From positions 6,615,792 through 6,679,791 of the forward strand of contig NC_020168.2 in the NCBI RefSeq assembly GCF_000224145.3: 64,000 nucleotides of DNA. Direction: 5' to 3'. Position numbers and translations under genes: made by a program. Under the pieces are notes generated by a model. It was not told where the DNA came from, made no database searches, and was given only the letters and a program-made list of their open reading frames with translations. This DNA is from Ciona intestinalis (taxonomy: Eukaryota > Chordata > Ascidiacea > Phlebobranchia > Cionidae). Shown here piece after piece: positions 11,823-22,535 of this stretch; within the stretch, counting starts at the first letter, position 1, and each line of letters opens with the position of its first letter.

Positions 11823-11884
11823 TTTGTTATGGTTTTATGCAATTTGATTTTTACACGTTTGAGTAGCAATCACAATTTGTTGCA

Positions 11885-11890
11885 AATAAA
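11885..11890 (+). terminator. Polyadenylation signal of SLC43A3-like gene
   Basis: AATAAA 63 bp past the stop codon, followed by A/T-rich then GT-rich sequence (GTGCTAGTGGTGCGTCG), as expected of a cleavage region. Confidence 0.6.
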
Positions 11891-11924
11891 AAATTTGTGC
11901 TAGTGGTGCGTCGTCACGCCAATG

Positions 11925-12107
11925 TTTAAGACGGGACACCTTCAGTACATAATATTCATTCTGATCGTGTTTCAAACAGTAAACAACGGTTTATGAAAGT
12001 CGTGAGGATACGGTTTTATAATTCATTGAATGTTCTTTGTTTACTACCAAATGGGGCAAGCAAATAGAACGAAAATGTGTTCTATCTTTTTTCATCCTAC
12101 TATACCC
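11925..12107 (+). mobile_element. MITE copy, main subfamily
   Basis: A left-end-eroded copy (AAGACGGGACACCTTCAG...) with intact interior and a worn right end (TTTTTTCATCCTACTATA), directly downstream of the SLC43A3-like gene. Confidence 0.8.
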
Positions 12108-12209
12108 TATATTATTATTAGTATAGTAGGGTTTCATGAGTCACTCGCTTTTAAACGATTCGGAAAATTCAAAAGCTAAAACCTAGACAATGATAAATTA
12201 ATCTTTAAT

Positions 12210-12392
12210 GTGTAGTAGGGTGGAGGAGATGGGATATCTTTTTATTCTATTTCTCGTAAGCAAAAAAACGCTACAAGAGTTATAAAAGCGTATTCTCACG
12301 ACTGCCATGGACTGTTGTTAATTGTTTAAAACACGATCAAGATAATTGGATATTATGTTCTAAAGGTGTTCCGTTTTACCCCACAGACCGTA
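12210..12392 (-). mobile_element. MITE copy, inverted
   Basis: TAGTAGGGTGGAGGAGATGG start; interior in reverse (TTATAAAAGCGTATTCTCACG, GTTGTTAATTGTTTAAAACA); ends GTTTTACCCCACAGACCGTA. A stray TATAGTAGGGT end lies at 12122. Confidence 0.8.
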
Positions 12393-12959
12393 TAGACACT
12401 TTTAAAACTAAAATGTTGAAAATATATTACAGGCAGTTTCAATTTTAACACCATGTAAATAGTTGCAGTTACAACTTTCTATAGAGTCAAGTGTACTTAA
12501 GCGATAATCGAACCTGAACGCATTACATAAAGTAAAAAAGTACCGTCACAATACGGATGGCGAGAAAATATACAAAAAATCGTGAAAATAATTAAGACTT
12601 GAACGTAGAATATACAGTAGGAGTGCTCGAGTAAAAAATGTACTCTGCTGTTTTTGCTACCAAGCGTAGCGTAAGTAAACAGCTTGGTAAAAAAGTGAAC
12701 TTTTAACTAGAGGATCTGTTTATAGAGACGCATGTTATCAAGGCAGAAAGCAGGCAAGTTGTTATCAGGAGTTAAGAAATGCTCGTGATGGAAGGAGTCG
12801 AAGAACCAAGGTTAAGAGTTCACAGTTTGGTTGTACGTCATAATGCTCATTATTACGCGACAGTATTTCACAAATACTTGAATGGCAGTTTAAATAATTG
12901 AAGAACGAAACTTAGCAAAAAACAAGAAAGTTAGAACAACAAATAAAGTCGATTGTTTG
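12393..12959. other. Spacer downstream of the N/Q-rich gene
   Basis: Contains the presumed 3' untranslated region of the minus-strand gene that ends at 12960. A diffuse inverted piece (TACCAAGCGTAGCGTAAG / CAGCTTGGTA) lies around 12660-12690. No gene, and no obvious minus-strand AATAAA. Confidence 0.5.
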
Positions 12960-15633
12960 TCAACCGCGAATTAATGCAGAGTTGGGAAGTCTTTTTAGTA
13001 TGACGTAACAATTGCGCATATTATGACGCGACAACGGTTTTTTGAGTTTTTCTTTCTTTTTAAGATAATCGATGACGGCGTTAAAACGCGGCGGGCGCGA
13101 CTTTGATCTGGTCGTCAATCGAGCGCGGACTCTTCGCTTAGCGGGTAAGGGTGACTTTTGATCTGAATCTTTAGTGATTGTGGAAGCTTCTGCAACCGAA
13201 GGTTTCGATTCTATTCCCGAAGGTATTGGTATGTTATCACTGGAAATGGCTTTTGCATTATTCTGCGACTTTTTTATGCTAATGTCATCACAATGCTTGG
13301 TTGTGACATCATTGGAATGTTTGATGGTGACGTCATCCAAAGCATTTTTCTTCCCGCGTTCGGTGTCGTCACAATTTGAAGTTTCTTCTGAACTTTGTGT
13401 GGTGTCATTGATATTGGCCTTGATGACGTCATCAGCTACTTTATTCTTCGCCGCTGAAGGTTTCGTTACGTCACAAGAAAAAAAGTGATTTTCAGATACC
13501 GACAAGGTAGTATCCATGTTAGGCGTCACAGGAGACACGTGATCAGCATAGAGATCATAAAGAATTTGTTCAAAAATGTTTTTTCTATCCGAACATTTGG
13601 CCACACTATTTCGCTTGGCGGAATTTGCGACTTTTTGGTTTTCCGACTCTTCGGACTTCGGCAGCGGTACACTCTTGCTTGCCGGCGCGACAGTTGTATT
13701 CAAGTTTTCTTTCACAGTCAAACTTCCTTCCTCCGAACATTGAACGATCTTCACTGCATCTTTTTGTTGACAATGTGGGTCTTTTTTCTCAATTTCCCCA
13801 GTGTTGTTTTTTGAATTCTTTTGCACGCATGCAGCAGAACTGCAAGGAATATCTGTCTCTGGTTGTCCAGCATGTAAATCAGCCAATGAACAATAAGACA
13901 CTATTTTAATGTCAGAGATGCAATCGTTTTCATCTGAACTATCAGAACCAAAGGCATCGTTTCCGTGATTGTTTTTCTTCACAGCGTCGAAGTTGACAAA
14001 GGGTTTAGACACTTCATTTTTTGGCTGGCAGTGGTATTCTCCTGGATACGCAGGCGGAACTCGTGCGTTAGTTGCAACAACAGTGTTAGATGAGACATCT
14101 GTATCTCTCTTACGTTTTTTCGATACTTTTGAAATACTCTGCCGGTCATTAAGGATTCGCTTTACCAAAGAATTTAGATTTTGCTGTTTTTGTTCCCTAT
14201 TAACCGTGGCTAAATTGTGGTTTACCGATGTTTTTGGTCTTTCTGCTTGTTGTTTCGTGCGTGGTTGCACTGGATATTGCAAAGTTACGTTCTGTTGTAT
14301 AGGCATCGGGTTTGACGCTTCCATTTGATTCTGTTGTGGATCGTTTCGGTTTGGCGTGGTTTTACCAAACTTCTTTTTCTGTGCATCACTAACTTTACGC
14401 GCCTTACTTCGCGGTTTTATATTCGGTGTGTAGCAGGGTGGAGGCTTTGTTGTACAGTTTGGTTCCAAACTTAACACTCTGTTTTTGTTCTGTATTCCAT
14501 TCAATTGTGTTAGATCATTTAAAGGTTGTTGCTTTTGTTTTTGTGGTGTTACAATTCGTCGGGCATGAAAATCAGGAACCATTTTCTCATCGAAAGGTTG
14601 CAGTCCCAACTTTTTTTGTTGCTTTGCTATTTCTAGTCGTAATTGGTATTGCACAAATTCTTGTCTTTTTGTCGTTTCTGAATCAAAGTTTTGTTCCTTT
14701 CTTAACAATTGGTATTTGCTCTTCATTGCTTCTAGTTTTGTTAGATCATCCATAAATTGCCATTGATGCCGTGGTGTTTCTCTTACTACTTTCTGTTGTA
14801 TAAAACTTCGGCCATGTATATCAGGGGCTATTTTGTCATAGAATTGTTGCGGTCCCAACTTTTGTTGTTGTTTTACTTGTTCTAGTTGTAATTGATGTTG
14901 CAAATAATCTTGGTTGTGTTGTGGGGCCAAAACCGGCAAGTAAACAAACGTTTGTTGTGCGTAATTGTTAATGGTAGGATGAAAACCATTACATTCTTGT
15001 GGAAGAGTATTCACTTGTTGGTGATTTGAATTCACTTGATGCTGATTGGTATTCACTTGTTGGTGATTTCTATTGATTTGTTGTACATTAATGTTCCCGT
15101 AATGTACATTAAAATTAGTGTTCAACTGGTGTACATTACGAGTGTTCAACTTATGTACATTATTGTTCATTTGGTATCCCACAGTATTTGAGCACTGTAC
15201 ATTCGTATTTAAGCACACGCGAGTATTCACTTGGTTCGGATTGGTTATGTAACGCACAGAAGTGTTTCCTTCGTGTGCATTTGCGTTTCTGTTTAAATAA
15301 ATTGGCTGAAAGTGATGATGATTTGGCCTTGAAAGTACAATTTGTTCCGGTCTAGAATTTTCCTCTGTGAACGAATAGTTCTGCTGCAGTTGACCAACAA
15401 TGGGGACTGTGTCGTCATCAATTGAACGAATAACTCCAAGATCTGATTGGTTAGAAGGCGTTCGTACAACTGGTGTGGCCTGTTTAACAATAAAAGTTTT
15501 ATAACTTGCCGTAAAAATCGTAAAAGTAGTTTGCTACCTGGTAAATTGGGGGCGAGGCAGCATCCTGCTGAAGGCCACCATTAAATGGGAAATCTAAGTT
15601 ATGTGTTGGCATTACTGAATAACTTTCAACCAT
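12960..15633 (-). CDS. N/Q-rich, lysine-rich protein of unknown function (871 aa)
   Basis: I do not recognise this gene. Two coding exons: 15633-15538 (MVESYSVMPTHNLDF..., 32 aa, phase 0) and 15479-12960 (839 aa). The second exon is open well upstream of its first possible start and continues cleanly from the CAG/GTAGC donor at 15537. An acceptor (TTTTGTTGCAG) sits just 5' of the ATG, so a 5' untranslated exon is likely. Visible parts: an Asn/Gln/His repeat of HQ.VNTN type (~residues 107-190); a ~70-residue segment present twice (~225-298 and ~309-374) with QxQLxLExxKQQxKLG and DLTxL; a basic SKKRKR patch; a long Ser/Asp/Lys-rich disordered tract; and a basic tail (KRRVRARLTTRSKSRPPRF, then YLKKKEKLKKP). 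The composition suggests a nuclear, perhaps RNA- or chromatin-associated protein; that is inference only. Confidence 0.75.
14454..14903 (-). repeat. Internal coding duplication in the N/Q-rich gene
   Basis: Two diverged copies, 14903-14682 and 14651-14454, encode segments starting QHQLQLEQVKQQQKLG and QYQLRLEIAKQQKKLG. Both continue through PD.H.R and DLT.L. They look like an old tandem duplication of one structural unit. Confidence 0.7.
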
Positions 15634-16340
15634 TTTGTAAGCTGCAACAAAACATGTTTTAACAACAATAATATATTAATACAACTAAGTTAAGTCCAAC
15701 TTACGACAAAGCTGTTAAAGAATCAAACCGCAAACACTCTCCTAGACCTACTTTAACAATTAATTAATTCGTACCTAAGTATACCACGTATCATACGCTG
15801 CGCAAGGCCGAACTACTGCCGCAGGGGACTCTAGCTATGATTCAAACCACTGTCATGACTTTAAATAGATAATACAGTTCATTATGGCTAGATCCAAACT
15901 CAAATAGGCTAACCAGCATACAGTATACATACGGTGACACGGTGCTGTGTCTTCGCCAAGTATATTTTACATAATACATAGTAATGGCGTTGTTACACAA
16001 AGTATGATAAAACGGAATACTATGACATATTAATGCACGATCAACTAGACTAGAGGCTAGAGACTTCGGTTTCCTACAGCTAAAAACTAACTTTTGAATC
16101 CTTACATAAAGGCAGGCATGCTAAACAGGATATAAAACATGTTATTAGGAACTGCGAACTCCCCTATGCGATATCGGGTATCTAGATAACCTGAATGAGT
16201 ACTTGTCAATACATACACCTCAGTAACAACCTATTAGTAATGTTAACTTAAAAATAGACACAGACAAAATCTATAAAAATTCAAACGAATTTTTCTAGAA
16301 CAACTATTGTTACGTCACAATAAAGTAAAGAAATAATAAA
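15634..16340. other. Upstream region of the N/Q-rich gene
   Basis: Non-coding, AT-rich. It begins with the putative 5' untranslated acceptor next to 15633. No repeat or gene recognised. Confidence 0.5.
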
Positions 16341-16349
16341 TCTAGTATT

Positions 16350-16820
16350 GCTTTTGCACCGATTGACTGTGTTTTGAGCACAGATTCAATGCATAGTTTA
16401 CCCAAACTTAACTTAATGCATAAAGATTGGATATTATTATATGCTTAAGCATCAAACACATCTTTTGTGTTTCCTGTGACCTAGAACATTTTATGCCAGT
16501 CTGCCATTCTGTTCTAATCGTCACAGTTTGCGCGCTTCCTGTGATTTAGGAAGTGATAAAAAGCTCTGTGATCTGGGAAAATGCTATAAAGCCCTCCCAT
16601 TTCCGTGTTAGCATTGCAACACGACCGCTCTCATCCTCGGCTGTCCTCATGTTTTGTCTCTAGCCTGAATCAGGGTGCCTGATGCCGCTCGTTCGTCTGA
16701 TAAGACGAGTTGCCGACCTATAGTCACGGAGTCGGATCATCGTAAGACGGGTGCGGTTAACCTAAAATTATAGTGCACCCACAATACTTTCGTAAATTCA
16801 CAGCTTAGGGCACCCGTGAA
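16350..16820 (+). repeat. LTR-like repeat, diverged mate of 21165-21620
   Basis: Aligns with 21165-21620 over ~450 bp at roughly two-thirds identity by eye. Shared landmarks are GATTGA.TGTGTTT.GAGCACAG, CTTAATGCATA, TTTT.TGCTATAAA..CCTCC and CCTGATGCC.C.CGT. The TATA-like element with promoter-type downstream sequence is what an LTR would show. No retroelement genes lie between the two copies. If it is an LTR it is an old solo fossil. Confidence 0.45.
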
Positions 16821-16833
16821 ATAGATTTTTAGT

Positions 16834-17170
16834 GTGCGCACCGCTATGGTATGCGTCTTAGAAGAGTTATATATGGACTTTGAGACTCATACTACGGTAT
16901 CCTACGGTACATGAAGATGTCCACGGCGTATACGAACAAACTTATTTTGGTTTACCAACCTGACAAATTAACTAAATTTACAGCTTTAAACACTGCTAAA
17001 AACAGCTTTTAGACCATTTTACACCAGTGATTCTTAACCTATGGTGTGCGCACCGCTATGTGTTATGCGTCTCAGCGTCTGTAACTACAGAAAGCTTATC
17101 TTTATGCTACGTGAAGGTGTGCACATATGCGTACAAACCTATTTTGGTTTACGAACCAGATAAATTAACT
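16834..17170 (+). repeat. Duplicated hAT-like non-autonomous repeat
   Basis: Two units (16834-16973 and 17025-17170) share GTGTGCGCACCGCTATG, ACATGAAG/ACGTGAAGGTG and CCTATTTTGGTTTAC.AACC. The second begins CAGTGATTCTTAACCTATGG, which resembles the TIR start of many hAT elements (CAGTGGTTCTCAACC). A relative lies at 52364-52470. Confidence 0.5.
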
Positions 17171-19480
17171 GTTTATCATAAAAAAACACGATTTTTTAAC
17201 AACAATTGGTAAAAATAGTTTGCAAGTTGAAAACGTTCACCATTGACCTATACAAACAAACACGATTACACCTGGCCACTAATGTCACGACTCAAGATCT
17301 GTTAACTGTTGCAACATCGGCTAACACTGGTAATTAAACATTGACGTCAGTTTACACTTCTAAGTTTTCTAGTATCCTGTTAACACGTCTTGTGCCTCAT
17401 GGCAAACAAGCGCCACGATTTTTGTGCCGTATAAAGTAATAATATCGCGCGGCGAGGCAAGCTGCTCGCCACATTCCACAAAGAAAAACGTTTTCTGCAA
17501 CCAAGCGTGACCAATTGACCTGCGTTCAGAAAACGAGGTTTTCCGGTTGGCGTCAACAGTGCACGATTTTTTTGCAAACGTTGCAAAATCATCTTTGCAG
17601 GCATTTTTTGCAAAAAAGAAAAACGCGAGTTAATGAATGGGCATCGTTTAAAATTGAACAAAAGTAGCTGCAGACGTCTTTGTTTCGACATACAATGGCG
17701 AGCATTGTTTACTGATTCTGCGGCGCGAGCTAACACGGAGAAGTATTTATGTATAAGCACTTTTAACGTCAAACATAGAAAAAGTGTGCGCCTAAACGAT
17801 CTCCCATTAAGTCACCAACATCCATGTTACAAACCGCAAGTTGAGCACCAGTTCAATTGACTTCCTGTGTAGTACTGGTTAATTTTATGCGATTGCCAGC
17901 CTTTTCAGCATGTCCGGATACATATGTGTGTCACCTACAACCTGGTCGGTTTCCTTTCGTGAAGCGCGTGTTGTAATTCTATATAAAGAGTTCGTGTTGT
18001 TCTCAGTAGTCCTATTTATCAACGCCGCTTAAGCAGGTTAGGAGGTAAAAGAAAGTATCAGCACATGGAAAGAGTGTGGTAAACGTGTCAGATGCCTAAA
18101 GGTAAGACGAAGATCAGAAAAAGACACTGCGACGAAAAACAAATATGCAATGATAAGTTGATAACGTTGACCTTTAAGCATTGTGTGGTACCAAGATCTC
18201 GACTAAACAAAATCAACTTGGCAATTCCCATGCAAAGAAGTCAGACCTCATTAAAACAGCTGCAAAATATGTGCATTTATCGTCTTATTTTCAAACCAAT
18301 ATTATCTCACAATTTCCATGATCACTTTTGGCGTCAATGTTTTTAAAAGTCGTTTGATTGACACGTTGTGTAGCGCAAGCGCAGTTGAACTATCTGCCTA
18401 ACTAGCATATGTAGCGGTTGATGTGGGAAAGTAGTATATTTAATCTAATTCTGCAACATAATATACTCAACTCTCAAGATTAAATGCGTACAACTTATGC
18501 CTCTCTAACAACCGGTTTTTCGTGACTATCATTTTGGCAATCATAAAAAATGCTTATTTTTTGTATAGACTCAAAAGGAGACAATTAAAGTATCGTCAAG
18601 GTAATTAAAATACTCCCGGTTCTTTAGAACCTTTTTTTATGTCCGTCTTCTAATATTTACTGACGTTTCACGTCCTTCGGGGCAAACTAACTGGGCGTTT
18701 TATTATATTTTTACTGTTTGTCATTTCATTATGAAAGGGCGCAAAAACATTCGATATCACGCATTTCGTGATTACTCTTTTGCGAGTTGTTTTCTGTTAT
18801 CGTTTTTCTCCGCAATAAAAGCGTCAAACAATTGAGCTGGTGGCATTTTTTTTAATCTATACTGCTACCTACTAAGCTATCGAGGAGAAAAGTTCACTGC
18901 GTCGATAAGCTTATAGAAGGATTAACAACCATTGGACCCGCCCCTATACAACTACGCTAAACATCTCCACTTATACATAAGCTTGCAACTAATGAAGATT
19001 GGACTTTAGTTTCTTCCCGATTTATAAATTTCTAGCTGGGATCATTGTTATACTATTGTGTACACTTTGTTTTTGCATCATAATGAGATATTTCGCTCAG
19101 TTTAGGAACTCGATGAGGCGTGGATGATGTTGGCGTTGATAGATTACATTTTGTTCAACGCTAAACAAAATCGTGGATTCATGCAGGCAACAAGTTTTCT
19201 ATCTAACTAACAATTTGGTCAAACCATTGGAGCAATAACCGTACAAAGTACACCTCGCCTCAAGTAATACACGTTAACAATGGTAGCAACATATGTACCT
19301 CGCCTCGATCCTTTGGTCCCCAGTCTACAGGCTTCTATTGGTATCTAGTACACCTCACAGTCTCAATAGAGTCAATACCAAAAGTATTTATACATGCGTC
19401 AACTTACGTTGACGAAATTCCACAACACACACACACACCTGCAATGGTAGCAGCATCGTGTCTCACACCTTTGGTTTAAA
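17171..19480. other. Gene-poor spacer with one promoter-like site
   Basis: About 2.3 kb without a supportable gene, apart from the promoter-like site and possible first exon at 17980-18101. The open frames on both strands here lack conserved content or sensible splice context. Confidence 0.5.
17980..18101 (+). promoter_or_regulatory. Candidate TATA promoter and first exon
   Basis: TATATAAAG at 17980-17988 is followed ~25-30 bp later by CTCAGTAGTCC, a plausible initiator. ~80 bp further on, ATGCCTAAAG is directly followed by GTAAGA, a good donor, which would give a first coding exon MPK(G). I cannot find the next exon, so a gene is not claimed. Confidence 0.3.
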
Positions 19481-19694
19481 GAATGAACGAATGGACGAAT
19501 GGACGAATGGACGAATGGACGAATGGACGAATGGACGAATGGACGAATGGACGAATGGACGAATGGACGAATGGACGAATGGACGAATGGACGAATGGAC
19601 GAATGGACGAATGGACGAATGGACGAATGGACGAATGGACGAATGGACGAATGGACGAATGGACGAATGGACGAATGGACGAATGGACGAATGG
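19481..19694. repeat. 8 bp minisatellite (GAATGGAC), ~27 units
   Basis: About 27 head-to-tail copies of GAATGGAC with one variant first unit (GAATGAAC). Since 8 is not a multiple of 3 and no stop arises in any phase, all six frames stay open, giving spurious periodic peptides (MDEWTNGR on plus, VHSSIRPF on minus). No gene is implied. Confidence 0.97.
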
Positions 19695-20892
19695 AATAAA
19701 AATAAGGAGCATCTTACCCCAACCTTATGCCACAAAAATGGAGACGAGCGAAGTAAGTGGTGGAGTGAGACTTACTGGAAAACCAGGATTTATCCATAGT
19801 ATAGGTAAACGTATAGCTATAAAGATGAGCATAAGATAAGATTGGTGAAAACAACTATAAGAAGATGCTGAAACATTGCAACAATAAGCCATGGTTACAC
19901 TCAGCTGAGATACTAACCGAAACCGACTTCCCATCTTTTCAGTACAATAGGTTGCTTGCATGTGAATGTAATACAGTAGTCGACCTTGTCGAAGCTGGAA
20001 AACGATGAGGTGCCGGTGATTCAACCTTGATGAAGTATTTCTAGATGACTGGCAAATCAAAGCTTACATGCAGTACTTTATGTAAAATTGGTGAACTATC
20101 GCGACCCCTGAAGTTTGTCACGCAACCCCAGATTTGGGAGTCCTGCTGCATTAAACGACATGTCCCTGGTCAAAAAGTTGTTTAAAAAACAAGAGAGCGT
20201 AAAAAGATCGAGTACAGAGCTGTATAGTCAAGTTATCTCTGTCAAGTCTTAGTTCACGTCGGGTATAAAATGAATAGAACGGTCAGGATTGGTCGTTTTT
20301 ATCGGGACGTGTAACATAGAGTTCGTATTTCACTACAAAAATGAGGTAGCCAAGTTTAGCAAAGAGTTTTGTCGGTTACCTTGACCTGTAACTATAGTTC
20401 ATTATATCTTGTAAGTTACTATGTACAAGTTATTTGCATTTATTTATTACCAGCGGTAATAAATACCAAATACCTATGTTCTGTCTTTACAAAGAAATGC
20501 CCACCTGTTGCAGCATTGGGCCTGGTATCGTCTAACAAAGTTACAAGTCATCAAGGCATCCCGGTTAAGAAGACAGCACCCATACAACTAGACATTTGAC
20601 CACGCAAGGACAACTATTTTATAATCGGCGGGTAAATGTATGCATGTACTGTTGATATTGTTTTAGCATTCCCGTCCTATATATGTCATCCATCAACCAT
20701 TTCATTACCGTCTTCCTGTCCTGCTGGCCTATTTCCCTTAGTCGACCCGGCAGTGCAATTATATCCCGCTGTGGTTCCCAAAACACGCAACAGCCTCCCT
20801 ACAGGAGGTTAATCAACCGTGTCTCCCATTACCGCTACTATTGTAACGCATTTGGTTGTTTAATCTAAACTAAAGAAGAGGTGACGGACGTA
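19695..20892. other. Gene-free spacer
   Basis: No supportable gene. The open frames at 19725-20060 and 20369-20868 show no conserved motif or splice context. A GCGACCCCTGAAGTTTGTCACG stretch near 20100 resembles decayed hAT-type repeat sequence. Confidence 0.4.
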
Positions 20893-21093
20893 TATAGTAA
20901 GGTGGGGGAAGATGCGACACCTTTTCATTCTGTTTTCTCGTCCCATTTGGTAGTAAACAAATAACATTCAAAGAATTACAAATCCATATGCTCACGACTT
21001 TCACAGACCGTTGTTAATTGTTTCAAACCGGATAAAGCTTTTCGGATATTATGTGCTAAAGGTGTCCCATCTTCCACCACCCCTACTATACCT
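20893..21093 (-). mobile_element. MITE copy, inverted, full length
   Basis: TATAGTAAGGTGGGGGAAGA start, reverse interior (TTTGGTAGTAAACAAATAAC, GTTGTTAATTGTTTCAAAC), end TCTTCCACCACCCCTACTAT. Confidence 0.88.
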
Positions 21094-21164
21094 CTTTTTT
21101 AACTGGTTTGTGTTCCCAACTAATGATAACTTTTCGTTCACGATTGTTATTTAAAGTGACAAGG

Positions 21165-21620
21165 TGGTTTAGCGATTGAGTGTGTTTCGAGCACAGGTAT
21201 ATATTTTAGTTTATCCGAATAACCTTAATGCATATGGATTAAATATTAAACAGCTGTGTTGCGTAACTATTACATCTGGCGTATTGTGTTTATGATTAAG
21301 CGACACATCCTGCGCTTTTCCCATTACTATAAGGAAATGGTATGACAGCCTACCATTCTGTGGTATCAAATAACTCTTCCGTGTTTTGTGTTGGCGCACA
21401 CGTTTCATGCTATAAAATCCCTCCTATTCTCTGTGTTGAGAGGGCAGATACGCTTGCTCTCCTAACGTTTGTCCCTAACCTGATGCCACCCGTCTGTCCG
21501 CTAATAAATTAAGTTGTCGACCTAGCGTCATGGCGTTGGTTCGTTGATAAAAGCACGACCGTTAAACTGTTCCCGCACACCCACCATTGGCATTTTTATG
21601 CAGAGGCGACAACCCACCCA
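21165..21620 (+). repeat. LTR-like repeat, second copy
   Basis: Mate of 16350-16820 in the same orientation, with TGCTATAAAATCCCTCC and CCTGATGCCACCCGTCTGT. See that entry; an old solo fossil at most. Confidence 0.45.
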
Positions 21621-22535
21621 TGTTATCCCTTAGGCTTAAAACGTGTCGAAATGACAAATACGGTACATTCATCCAGGTGTATGAAAGCAATTCTTCTTAC
21701 CCGGTCATAATAAATCGACATATCCACGCTTAATGATGGTTATGCAACCAAACCTATTAACGTACACAGCTAATTTCTATCGGCAGGAATGGATGGAACC
21801 GTTTCCCGCAGAACAACATTTTTGTGATGTGAGCTACCTACACATATAGCTCCGCACCTCATGCATACAGATTAATGTTACATATTCTATAGGTTATATT
21901 TGCAAGCAGACATGACACGAACTACAAAGACCGGGAAATAAAACATAAAAACATTTTTGAGTAATGGTGATTAAAAGTCTGCACCGTAGCAACAAATAAT
22001 TCTATCTCCAAAATCCTTTAGCCGTCATTCGAACATGGAAATACAATTGCAGATTTAATATTCTGTTTGAAAGAAATTTACAAACTGCTGGGCTAAAATA
22101 TTTGCTGGTATGCAAATTAGCTGTGATGTCACAAAGTTAATAATGCCAAGTTTATGACGCTTCAGTGGCATGCATTTCTTGCACCTCATCAGTGTTGCCT
22201 GTGGATAAAGTTTGGAAGTTTAACTGCGGTATAATAACATAGGTTTACAAATAATAATAAACCTTTGTATAAGAAATGCGGGGTAAAAAAGAGGTATGAG
22301 ATAGAACAAAATAAACACAAAAATGTGCTTTTTTTGTAACAATTATGTGGTCATTTCAAAGACATAAAAGTAGCATAGCACTCCGGGTATTGGGGCAATA
22401 TGCCAATCGTGGCCTAAATCCTAGGACCCATGGTGTGTTATACTGCAGGACCTTTACCCACATAGAATAGTGGATGCTAGTTGTTAAAGTTCACCAAGAG
22501 GATGTTTGTTATATTGAAAAAAAAGCCTGAAGCGG
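21621..22535. other. Spacer downstream of 14-3-3 gene A
   Basis: Non-coding. It should include the 3' untranslated region of the minus-strand 14-3-3 gene A, and possibly a further last exon of that gene that I could not identify. Confidence 0.4.

Noticed and set aside
13174-14755. Several plus-strand frames opposite the N/Q-rich gene
   Set aside because: Antisense shadows of the long minus-strand exon; Phe/Leu-rich because the sense strand is Gln/Lys-rich.
17380-17772. 130 aa minus-strand frame, basic, with LLLFNFKRC
   Set aside because: No domain, no splice context, no conserved pattern; weak starts. Probably chance.
19481-19694. CRISPR-like array
   Set aside because: The repeat has no spacers and the genome is eukaryotic.
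19458-19839. Long open frames on both strands over the minisatellite
   Set aside because: They follow purely from an 8 bp unit without stops in any frame; no splice or start context and no non-repeat conserved part.
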